Source: Pseudomonas helleri (GTDB taxonomy: Bacteria; Pseudomonadota; Gammaproteobacteria; Pseudomonadales; Pseudomonadaceae). Taken from it: a DNA stretch of 50,977 nt. The number at the start of each line of letters is the position of its first letter. Position 1 is the first letter of the stretch. The notes beneath the pieces are model-generated. The model was not told the origin of the DNA. It searched no databases and saw nothing but the letters and a program-made list of their open reading frames with translations. The DNA lies in assembly GCF_009600315.1 (NCBI RefSeq), contig NZ_WIWC01000038.1, positions 1 to 50,977 on the forward strand, read 5' to 3'. Shown one piece after another: positions 44,142 to 50,977 of the stretch. The position numbers were made by a program, and so were the translations under genes.

Positions 44142-44322
44142 CGTAGCAGCTGACGAGTAATGCGAGGCTGCGTTCGGCGGCAAAGCCGTCGCCCATCCAT
44201 TCACTTCAGTGCATCAGGCATATCGCTTTTGCTGGGTGTGGCATTTCAGATCCATCGCACGCCCGGCACTTGCGACGATTGCATCGTCGAACGCAGCCTC
44301 GCATTACTCGTCAGCTGCTACG
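44142..44322. repeat. REP doublet with perfect 35-bp inverted arms
   Basis: Positions 44142-44176 and 44288-44322 are exact reverse complements over 35 bases (left arm begins CGTAGCAGCTGACGAGTAAT). Inner cores GCGGCAAAGCCGTCGC and ACGATTGCATCGT form further small hairpins. It separates the dehydrogenase pair from the Rieske gene. The sequence closely matches the doublet at 10364-10505. The remaining spacer up to 44436 shows nothing further apart from the Rieske ribosome site. Confidence 0.9.
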
Positions 44323-44436
44323 AAGACGTTCCGGTCGCGCGTATATCTAGTCCAAGTGAACGATGAGCTCACTTGCCTCCTCGGAGAAGATCACTCAGGC
44401 AGGCGCCCTGGCCCTTTAACCTGAGGAATAATAAAA

Positions 44437-45474
44437 ATGACTAAACTCGCTGAAATCCACGTCGAGAATGCCTTGGCTCCGCGCTTTGGCCGCGGTTGGC
44501 ATTGTCTGGGGGATGCGGATGAGTACCGTGATGGCAAGCTGCATACCCTGAATGTGTTCGGCACCCGTCTACTCGCATTCGCCACCTCCAAGGGCGAAAT
44601 CAGTGTGCTCGACGCCCACTGCCCGCACATGGGCGCTGACCTGTCCCAAGGCACGATTGAAAACGACCGTGTGGTGTGCGCGTTCCACCACTGGCAGTAC
44701 GACGCCAGTGGCAAATGCGTTGAAATTCCGTACTGCAAGCGCATTCCGCCCAAAGCCAAAACCCGTGCCTGGCAAACCTGCGAAGTGAATAAGCTGCTGT
44801 TTGTCTGGAACAACCCTGAAGGCAAGCCGCCCGCGGATGACGTGGTGATCCCGCACCTGCCGGAAATTGACAGCGACGAGTGGCTGCACTCCTGGCACAT
44901 GGACAAGCTGATCATCAACACCAACCCTCGCGAGCTGGTCGACAACCTGGTGGATGCCCAGCATTTCGGCCCGGTTCACGGCACCCCGACCAAGTACTTC
45001 CACAATATTTTTGAAGGGCACATCGCCCATCAGATTTTTCATGGTGACTCCGAGCGTCTGGGCGGTGATCTGGTTGCAGAGTCGGCGTATTTTGGCCCGG
45101 CCACGCACTTCACGCGCATGAGTGCCATGTTCGACGGGATGGAAATCAAGTCGATCCTGCTCAACTGCCACATACCGATCGGGCCCAACAGTTTTGAACT
45201 GCGTTTCGGCTGCATGGTGAAAAAAGTACCGGGCTGGACCGATGAGCAAAACGAAGCACTGGCCATCGACTACGTGCAGCGCAACCGTGACTCGTTCTAT
45301 CAGGATGTGGACATCTGGACCCACAAGATTCGCATCAACAACCCGGTGCTGGCCGAAGGTGATGGCCCGGTTTATCAACTGCGCGAGTGGTATCAGCAGT
45401 TCTTCACCGATGAAGCCAGCGTACCGGCAAGCATGGCCGAGCGCCGTGAAATCACCACGGTGGATAATCGCTGA
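44437..45474 (+). CDS. Rieske non-heme iron oxygenase, KshA-like
   Basis: The 345-residue oxygenase component has an N-terminal Rieske 2Fe-2S domain with Cys62 and His64 in DAHCPHMG and Cys81 and His84 in VCAFHHWQ. The catalytic domain carries the mononuclear iron motif Asn170, Asp173, His176, His181 (NLVDAQHFGPVHG). This spacing and the overall size match KshA, the 3-ketosteroid 9-alpha-hydroxylase oxygenase, and its relative cholesterol 7-desaturase, rather than ring-hydroxylating dioxygenases with beta subunits. No ferredoxin reductase (KshB) is encoded here, so electrons must come from elsewhere. The ATG follows GAGGAA. An AraC regulator lies just downstream. Confidence 0.92.
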   Translation: MTKLAEIHVENALAPRFGRGWHCLGDADEYRDGKLHTLNVFGTRLLAFATSKGEISVLDAHCPHMGADLSQGTIENDRVVCAFHHWQYDASGKCVEIPYCKRIPPKAKTRAWQTCEVNKLLFVWNNPEGKPPADDVVIPHLPEIDSDEWLHSWHMDKLIINTNPRELVDNLVDAQHFGPVHGTPTKYFHNIFEGHIAHQIFHGDSERLGGDLVAESAYFGPATHFTRMSAMFDGMEIKSILLNCHIPIGPNSFELRFGCMVKKVPGWTDEQNEALAIDYVQRNRDSFYQDVDIWTHKIRINNPVLAEGDGPVYQLREWYQQFFTDEASVPASMAERREITTVDNR

Positions 45475-45565
45475 TTGAGCCAAGTTGCGCAGCGGTGCTG
45501 GCTTTTTGATCCGAGCCTTTTAAGATGAGCGGCATCTGCCGGTCATCGGGCTTGGATCAAGGCCA

Positions 45566-46594
45566 ATGTTGAACAAAGACACCATCTCCATGCACTTGGT
45601 GCGCGAAGCGCTGTTGCACAGTTGTGCGTCAGCGAGTATCCGCGACGAGGTGTTGCTCAAGGTCGGCATCGACCCGGCGCGTTTGAACCTGTCGGATGCC
45701 CGTGTGCCGGCCACGGTTTATGCACGGCTGTGGCGACTGCTGGCGCGGCGTCTGGACGATGAATTTTTTGCCATGGACCCGCGTAAGCTGCGGGCCGGCA
45801 GCCTTGAATTCATGTGTCGCGCGGCCATGGCGCAGCCTACCCTGGCGCAGGGGCTGGACCTGATGCTGGGTTTTTTGTCGTTGATGCTGGAACGTCTGCC
45901 CGCTCGTTTGGTTCGCCAGCAAAGCTTGGCAGAAATCGTCTTGCACGAGCCAGAGACAGAGCCGAATCGGGCGTTCACCTACTTTACCTACTGGATGATC
46001 GTGCATGGCGTGGCCTGCTGGTTGGCCGGGCGACGAATTCCGATTCTGGCCATCGAATTGCGCTGTGCGGCCCCCGAATACGGCGATGATTACCGCGTGA
46101 TGTTTTCCGAAAACCTGCGTTTTGATCGTCCGCGCACGCGCATGATTATCGCGGCTGACTGTCTGGATGCGCCCCTCAAACGCAGCGCACAGGAGCTGCA
46201 ATGCTTTCTGGCAGAGGCGCCCGCCAACATTCTGGTCAAATACCGTGACCCGCTCAGTTTGGCCAGCCAGATCAAACAGGATCTGCGGGTGTTGCCTGCT
46301 CAGCAGTGGCCGGAAACAGAGGGTGTGGCACAAGGGCTTCACATGTCAGCGTCCACCCTGCGTCGGCGCTTGGCCGACGAGGGGCAGACTTACCAAGGGC
46401 TTAAAGACGGCGTGCGCAAGGAACTGGCGATCCAGTGGCTGAGCGAGCCGCAATTGAGCTTTGCCGACATTGCCCAGCGTTTGGGTTTTGCTGACACCAG
46501 TTCGTTTTACAAGGCCTTCCGCAAATGGAGCGGGTCTAATCCGGGGCATTACCGCAGTTTGATTTTGGCTAACCCGCGCACCGCAAACCTGTAG
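45566..46594 (+). CDS. AraC-family regulator with arabinose-binding-like N-domain
   Basis: The 342-residue protein has an N-terminal effector domain of the kind found in OruR/ArgR-type regulators (about residues 10-195; PARLNLSDARVPATVYARLW is typical) and two C-terminal helix-turn-helix units (about 240-335; LHMSASTLRRRLADEGQTY and FADIAQRLGFADTSSFYKAF). It is transcribed with the Rieske gene and likely responds to its substrate. The ATG has AAGG upstream; an internal ATG at 45590 is less likely. A degenerate REP follows. Confidence 0.9.
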   Translation: MLNKDTISMHLVREALLHSCASASIRDEVLLKVGIDPARLNLSDARVPATVYARLWRLLARRLDDEFFAMDPRKLRAGSLEFMCRAAMAQPTLAQGLDLMLGFLSLMLERLPARLVRQQSLAEIVLHEPETEPNRAFTYFTYWMIVHGVACWLAGRRIPILAIELRCAAPEYGDDYRVMFSENLRFDRPRTRMIIAADCLDAPLKRSAQELQCFLAEAPANILVKYRDPLSLASQIKQDLRVLPAQQWPETEGVAQGLHMSASTLRRRLADEGQTYQGLKDGVRKELAIQWLSEPQLSFADIAQRLGFADTSSFYKAFRKWSGSNPGHYRSLILANPRTANL

Positions 46595-46720
46595 TCGCTG
46601 TCGAGGAACGAAGACTGCGATCGGCGGCGCAGCCGTCGCAAAGCCATTCAATCCGGTACAGCAGATAAAACGTCAGTGCCCGGTTTACGATCGCTTCGCG
46701 CTGCTCGTCGGCGGTTGCAG
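46591..46720. repeat. Degenerate REP doublet after the AraC gene
   Basis: The left half, GTAGTCGCTGTCGAGGAACG followed by a GGCGGCGCAGCCGTCGC hairpin, is well preserved; the right half (TTTACGATCGCTTCGCGCTG to about 46720) is eroded. It overlaps the region of the AraC stop. Confidence 0.7.
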
Positions 46721-46728
46721 ATATTCCT

Positions 46729-46848
46729 GTAGCAGCTGACGAGGAACGAAGGCTGCGTCCGGCTGCGGAGCAGTCGTAGACCTGTCACACCGCACATTCC
46801 GGATTTACGACGGCTGCGCCGCCGAACGCAGCCTTCGGCAGCTGCTAC
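46729..46848. repeat. REP doublet between AraC and SulP genes
   Basis: GTAGCAGCTG (46729-46738) pairs with CAGCTGCTAC (46839-46848), and CGAAGGCTGCG on the left with CGCAGCCTTCG on the right. It ends one base before the SulP stop codon, so it probably caps the leftward message. Confidence 0.85.
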
Positions 46849-46849
46849 C

Positions 46850-48370
46850 TTAAGTGGCCATGCTGCGCGTGGTTCGCAGCCGTCCCTCCAGCCGGCGTTT
46901 AAGTCCCCGAGGTTCGATCATCAATTTAGACCCTTTGGCCGCATTGGCCCGGCCCCATTCTTCAAACAGCTCAAGGCAGGCGTGGTCGATGTAGCTCAGG
47001 TAGTTGAGCGGCACATGCAGGGTGTTTCCAGCAGGCACCTGGGCCAGTATCTGAGTCAAGGCGGGTACTTTGAGAAAGGTCGCAGCACCGTTCAAACGTA
47101 ATTCCATTTCGTTTGCCTGCGGCAAATCAACCAGACTGATTTTGAGCCTCGATGCCTTCCACGCCAGTTTTGCCAGCGTGAGGCCGAACCCCACCAGTAC
47201 CCCAGTCAACAGGTCGGTGAAGATGATTGCCAGCGCGGTGGCCGCGTAGGTAAACATCGGCATGCGACCATAGCGTGCCAAACCGCGAAAGGCCTTCAGA
47301 TCGACCAACTTGAAACCGGTATAGACCAACACGCCCGCCAGACTCGCAATGGGAATGCTTTGCAGCACACTGGACAGCAGCAACACAAAGGCCAGCAGCC
47401 ACACCCCATGAAAAATAGCGGAAAAACGCGTAGTTGCACCGGCCTGAACATTGGCTGAGCTGCGCACAATGACCCCGGTCATCGGCAGCGCACCGACAAT
47501 GCCACAGAGCATGTTGCCCACGCCTTGGGCGGTCAGTTCCTTGTCGAAATCGGAACGTTGACCGTTGTGCATGCGATCTACCGCAGCCGCCGATAACAGG
47601 GTTTCAGCACTGGCGATAAAGGCGACCGCAAAGGCTGCGATAAGCAGGTTGGGATCGGCCAGGTTCAACAGATCGGCAGGGCGCAACCAGTCAATCGCTT
47701 CGGCCAGATTGTTCGGGACTTCAACGCGTTTAACCTGCAAGGCCAGCAGCAGGCTGACCCCGGTGGTCAAGCCCACGCCGAGCAAGGCGCCGGGCACGAA
47801 ACGCAGTTTTTGCGGGCGCCACTTATCCCATGTCCACATCACCAGCATGGTGCCCAGGCCCAGCAGGCCAGCTTGCCAGCCAAGGCTTGGAATGGCTTGA
47901 GCGACGGCTGCCGGAAAGCCCGAGAGGTTGTCCAGCCCTGACGGTTTGGGCACACCGTCGAGCATCACATGGACTTGCGATAACACGATCAACACACCAA
48001 TACCCGCGAGCATCCCGTAGACCACGGCCGGGGCGGTTACACGAAACCAGCAGCCCAGACGAAGTCGCCCGGCCACCAGTTGTAAAAAACCGGCCAATAG
48101 CAGAATCGGTCCGAGCATGGCGATGCCATGCTGGCGCACCAACTCGAACACCAGCACAGCCAGACCGGCTGCCGGGCCACTGACTTGCAGGGGCGAACCG
48201 GCCAGCCAGCCCACCACCAGACCGCCGATGATGCCGGTGATCAAGCCTTTGGCCGGTGGCATCCCGGAGGCGATTGCAATGCCCATGCACAAGGGCAGGG
48301 CGACCAGAAACACAACCACAGAGGCCAACAGCTCCCGTGGCAGTACCGCTTTTAATTGGGCAGCACGCAT
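46850..48370 (-). CDS. SulP-family inorganic anion transporter
   Basis: The 506-residue protein has ten to twelve membrane spans with the SulP signature regions (PLCMGIAIASGMPPAKGLITG at the first spans, GPAAGLAVLV, and AFIASAETLLSAAAVDRM mid-protein) and a short C-terminal STAS-like domain (about 415-480). Linked to a beta-carbonic anhydrase, as in P. aeruginosa PA0102-PA0103, it most likely carries bicarbonate (BicA-like) rather than sulfate. The ATG has GGGAG eight bases upstream and lies 84 bp after the carbonic anhydrase stop. Second gene of that operon. Confidence 0.9.
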   Translation of the reverse strand: MRAAQLKAVLPRELLASVVVFLVALPLCMGIAIASGMPPAKGLITGIIGGLVVGWLAGSPLQVSGPAAGLAVLVFELVRQHGIAMLGPILLLAGFLQLVAGRLRLGCWFRVTAPAVVYGMLAGIGVLIVLSQVHVMLDGVPKPSGLDNLSGFPAAVAQAIPSLGWQAGLLGLGTMLVMWTWDKWRPQKLRFVPGALLGVGLTTGVSLLLALQVKRVEVPNNLAEAIDWLRPADLLNLADPNLLIAAFAVAFIASAETLLSAAAVDRMHNGQRSDFDKELTAQGVGNMLCGIVGALPMTGVIVRSSANVQAGATTRFSAIFHGVWLLAFVLLLSSVLQSIPIASLAGVLVYTGFKLVDLKAFRGLARYGRMPMFTYAATALAIIFTDLLTGVLVGFGLTLAKLAWKASRLKISLVDLPQANEMELRLNGAATFLKVPALTQILAQVPAGNTLHVPLNYLSYIDHACLELFEEWGRANAAKGSKLMIEPRGLKRRLEGRLRTTRSMAT

Positions 48371-48454
48371 GATGATTCTCCCTAAGGATTGTTGAGGCGC
48401 AGCGAAACCTGGCGGCTTGAATAGCGGCCACTGCCTTAACCCGTGGGTGATGGT

Positions 48455-49183
48455 TTAGAAGCGCGCCTTAGGGGTCGCGCAAGGGATTGCCTGTGCATTG
48501 TCCAAGGGCAGGAAATGCCCCAGTTCTGCGTCGTAGGCTTTGATCTGGCTGGTCTCGATGTTGTAGACCCAGCCGTGGATAAACAACTGGCCGTTGGCGA
48601 TGCGCGACGCCACTGAGGGGTGAGTTCGCAGGTGCTGTAACTGCGCGATCACATTCTCTTCGGTCAGGACGTGCATGCTGTCCGCTTCAGTGGTGCAGTT
48701 GCAGTGGTCTTGCAGCATGCTGTTGGCGACTTCGGCATGGCGCAGCCAGGCTTTGACGGTGGGCATTTTGCTCAGGCTTTGTGGATTGAGCACGGCGCGC
48801 ATGGCGCCACAGTCAGAGTGCCCGCAGACGATGATGTGCTGAACACCCAGCGCCAGATTGGCGTATTCAATGGCCGTGGAGACGCCGCCGTTCATCTCGC
48901 CATAGGGCGGCACCACATTGCCAACATTACGGGTGACGAACAAATCGCCGGGGGCGCTTTGGGTGATCAGTTCGGGAACGATTCGGGAGTCGGCACAGGC
49001 AATGAACATGGCCCGTGGTCGTTGTGCCGTCGCCAGCTTTTTGAACAGGTCTTTCTGTTGGGGAAAGACCTCGTGATGAAAATGCAGAAATCCTTCTACG
49101 ATCTGCTGCAGCGCTGCGTCGACATGCTCCGTTGCGGGATGGGCAGGTGCTGCAGCCGACAGCTGTGTGACTTTATGATCCAT
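48455..49183 (-). CDS. can: Beta-class carbonic anhydrase
   Basis: This 242-residue enzyme interconverts CO2 and bicarbonate. Zinc ligands are Cys63, His122 and Cys125, with the Asp65-Arg67 dyad in IACADSRIV and HSDCG around 122-126, the canonical beta-class arrangement. An extra N-terminal tail of about 25 residues is present. Of two adjacent ATGs (49183 and 49186) both have GAGAGG upstream; the second gives the better spacing. The longer frame to 49222 is rejected. It heads the operon with the SulP transporter, pointing to inorganic carbon handling or pH control. Confidence 0.93.
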   Translation of the reverse strand: MDHKVTQLSAAAPAHPATEHVDAALQQIVEGFLHFHHEVFPQQKDLFKKLATAQRPRAMFIACADSRIVPELITQSAPGDLFVTRNVGNVVPPYGEMNGGVSTAIEYANLALGVQHIIVCGHSDCGAMRAVLNPQSLSKMPTVKAWLRHAEVANSMLQDHCNCTTEADSMHVLTEENVIAQLQHLRTHPSVASRIANGQLFIHGWVYNIETSQIKAYDAELGHFLPLDNAQAIPCATPKARF

Positions 49184-49464
49184 CATGCATCCTCTCGCGG
49201 AGTCAGGTTTGGCTCTGTACAAATTGTATCTGCGCTCGGTTATACGGCGTTGAAAACAGGCTCGCCTAACCTTCGCTCGAAAACATTTCGTACAGACCCT
49301 AGTAAGTTCGAGTCAGGGGTGACTCAAGGCCACAGTAGCGGGCCAAACTTAACTAAACCTTAATTAACCGCTCTGGAACGGGGGTTTGATGATGGCACAA
49401 AGCAATCTTGCAAGCCTTATCCGAGCCGGGAAAACCACGTAAACGAACCCGCCGAGGCGTTGCC

Positions 49465-49686
49465 CTATTCGGATTTGACGGTGGCTACATCATCGGCCTT
49501 GACCTTGATGTGTTTGCCGGCAATGTCTACAAACTCGTAAAAACCATCCTTGTTGGTCGTTTTGGGCAGATCTTTAGTCAGGTATTGCGTGCCATTTTGC
49601 AGGGTCACCACGGTGGGGGTGGCGCAGCCCGCCAATGCCAATGCCGCCACCATGACCCACGGCAAACCAATAACGTTGAGCTTCAT
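49465..49686 (-). CDS. YgdI/YgdR-family lipoprotein
   Basis: The 73-residue protein has a lipoprotein signal ending ALAGC (Cys21) and a short SH3-like domain of the YgdI/YgdR (DUF903) kind: VTLQNGTQYLTKDLPKT, then GFYEFVDIAGKHIKVKADDV. Members are small outer-membrane lipoproteins of unknown role. The ATG follows AAGGA. Single gene. Confidence 0.87.
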   Translation of the reverse strand: MKLNVIGLPWVMVAALALAGCATPTVVTLQNGTQYLTKDLPKTTNKDGFYEFVDIAGKHIKVKADDVATVKSE

Positions 49687-49849
49687 GCCAGTCCTTGAGT
49701 CGTTCGCAAATAATTAGGGGGAGATCGAGCCAGAATCGCTTCAACCACTGTTTGAAACAGTAATTGCCGGGTATGACAGCGATTTTTCCTAAGAGTGCGT
49801 CAGATTGTGGTCGTTTTCACGTATGAATTCAAAACTGTTAGTGAGCTGT

Positions 49850-50524
49850 TCAGGTTGGGCAAACCTGCGTGCCATGATCAAGGCCTTGCTTATCAAGGCG
49901 ACTGACCAGCGTGGCCTTGCCGTCTTTCCAGGTCAGGGTCAGCACGTACAGTGAGTCAAAGTCATCGCCAGACCAATCTTCGGTCAATGTGGTCTTCTTG
50001 CCCAACGCCTTGCCAGCAACGCTGTTGATCAGTTCGGGCAAGTAGCCGTGGGACCAGGCGGTGTAGATGGTCGAGTTGTGATACTTGTCGTCAGTCAATT
50101 CGTTGGCGAGGGCGCGGGTGTCGTTGGCGGAGTATTGCAGATTGATGGGTAAGCCCAATTTTATGGCGCTGGGGTTGATGGTCATCAGTGGGCGTACATA
50201 ACTGTAGGCATCATCCGCTGCGCCTTCTTCGACTTCCCGTGAGGGATTGGCGGCAAAGACATAGTCAGCGCTGCCGTAACGTTGTGGCAGCAAAGTGGCC
50301 AGGTCGATGGCCCGGTTTAAACCCTGGCAGTTGAGTTGCCCAAGGCCATCGGACGGTTTTTCAGCGTGACGCATAAATACCAGCGTCTGCACACCGTCCA
50401 CTGGATGGGCAAAGACTTTATCGGCATGTACCGCGAGGGTGGTTGCACCTGTGATCAGAAACAGCGAGCTAAGCGCCAGTGCATACGGTTTGAGTCGAGG
50501 TTTGATCCAGACGGACAGGTTCAT
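49850..50524 (-). CDS. Exported histidine phosphatase-family protein
   Basis: The 224 residues start with a basic N-terminus and hydrophobic segment (about 14-32) that is a signal peptide or membrane anchor. The catalytic motif FMRHAEK with Arg52 and His53 follows, and a second histidine in AWSHGYLPEL near residue 158 completes the active site of the histidine-phosphatase (phosphoglycerate mutase-like) clan. The substrate is unknown; periplasmic phosphate ester cleavage is likely. The ATG has AGAAG upstream. It is divergent from etfB. Confidence 0.85.
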   Translation of the reverse strand: MNLSVWIKPRLKPYALALSSLFLITGATTLAVHADKVFAHPVDGVQTLVFMRHAEKPSDGLGQLNCQGLNRAIDLATLLPQRYGSADYVFAANPSREVEEGAADDAYSYVRPLMTINPSAIKLGLPINLQYSANDTRALANELTDDKYHNSTIYTAWSHGYLPELINSVAGKALGKKTTLTEDWSGDDFDSLYVLTLTWKDGKATLVSRLDKQGLDHGTQVCPT

Positions 50525-50873
50525 GAGGGTCTTCTGTCTACTGCTATTAAGGCCGACCGGCCTGGCACATCGAGCGGGTTGCGTCGTGTGTTGATCCCTG
50601 TCGTTAACGCAAGTCCTGTTGCTTTCCTTCCTTTTAATGAAGTGTTTATTAGACGCCTATTCCACTATTGGTTCGATTCTACTTACGTCAAATGACGATT
50701 TGGCCTACGCGATGAGGTAATTACAGCTGTTTTTGTGTGACTGAATCATTCAGTGGTTTGGATCATATCGCCACCGAAGGCCGTGCCACCTAATCCGAAT
50801 GGTCGATACGCAGGGCAGAGGCCAGCGTTATGGTGCCGTGTCTGTACTCACGGGATCTATCGGGGGAGAAGCA
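50525..50873. promoter_or_regulatory. Divergent spacer before etfB, with two palindromes
   Basis: No gene is visible in 349 bp. Two symmetric sites stand out: CGTCA-AA-TGACG at 50686-50697 and ACTGAA-TCA-TTCAGT at 50740-50754. Either could bind a regulator of etfB; neither matches the PsrA half-site GAAAC pattern. I cannot place a convincing -35/-10 pair. Confidence 0.4.
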
Positions 50874-50977
50874 ATGAAGGTGCTGGCCTGTATCAAGCGC
50901 GTGGTCGATTACAACGTTAAAGTGCGCGTCAAAGCGGACAACTCCGGCGTTGACCTCGCCAACGTCAAGATGTCGAT
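50874..50977 (+). CDS. etfB: Electron transfer flavoprotein subunit beta (5' end only)
   Basis: The frame MKVLACIKRVVDYNVKVRVK followed by the start of the next strand is the standard N-terminus of bacterial EtfB. GGGGGAGA lies just upstream. EtfB with EtfA forms the AMP/FAD heterodimer that passes electrons from acyl-CoA dehydrogenases to ETF:quinone oxidoreductase. The gene runs off the window after 34 codons, so etfA presumably follows outside. Confidence 0.93.
   Translation, partial: MKVLACIKRVVDYNVKVRVKADNSGVDLANVKMS

Noticed and set aside
50740..50754. PsrA or FadR operator upstream of etfB
   Set aside because: The palindrome ACTGAATCATTCAGT does not match the GAAAC/GTTTC half-sites of PsrA, and I cannot tie it to a known regulator.

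Overview
The window reads as Pseudomonas chromosome, most likely from the fluorescens lineage. The grounds are an RsmE-type CsrA paralogue almost identical to the fluorescens-group protein as I remember it, a GlgE / TreS-maltokinase / GlgB operon, a PreT/PreA-hydantoinase pyrimidine pathway, a carbonic anhydrase-SulP pair, and many REP-type inverted repeats of the pseudomonad kind (ending in GTAGC...GCTAC). This assignment is recall plus inference; no database was searched. I see no tRNA, rRNA, CRISPR array, transposase or prophage block.

Layout. 1-3524: the 3' part of a broken TonB-dependent receptor gene, converging on a DUF969/DUF979 membrane-protein pair. 3830-9606: a LysR regulator, a 27-codon hydrophobic ORF, a GH19 lysozyme/chitinase-like enzyme, PpnN, a YbjQ protein, a DUF1269 protein, RsmE and a small lipoprotein. 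9725-18103: a reductive pyrimidine catabolism locus. It has a RutR-like TetR regulator, a leftward operon hydantoinase-preT-preA and a rightward pair NCS1 transporter-amidohydrolase. The two arms diverge from a 590-bp control region with inverted repeats and candidate promoters. 18206-23979: a leftward tripartite RND efflux operon (inner-membrane pump, adaptor, outer-membrane channel) whose pump has a histidine-rich insert.

24200-29347: a small lipoprotein, a MocR regulator, and a visibly AT-richer two-gene ABC exporter lying between copies of a non-coding repeat. A structured non-coding element, an MgtC protein and a small proline-rich protein follow. 29559-37175: glgE, a treS-maltokinase fusion and glgB, which together make branched alpha-glucan from trehalose/maltose through maltose-1-phosphate.

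37609-46594: the most unusual region. It holds a YCF48-type beta-propeller protein coupled to an MMPL/RND transporter, a LuxR-type regulator, two short-chain dehydrogenases (one resembling Comamonas 3-alpha-hydroxysteroid dehydrogenase), a KshA-like Rieske monooxygenase and an AraC regulator. Together these suggest handling of a steroid-like or other polycyclic hydrophobic compound, but no ring-cleavage genes are present. 46850-50977: SulP transporter with beta-carbonic anhydrase, a YgdI-type lipoprotein, a secreted histidine phosphatase-family protein, and the first 34 codons of etfB running off the end.

REP-type inverted repeats punctuate the ends of several transcription units and probably help terminate or stabilise transcripts. 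Many long ORFs antisense to real genes are by-products of GC-rich codon use and were left out.
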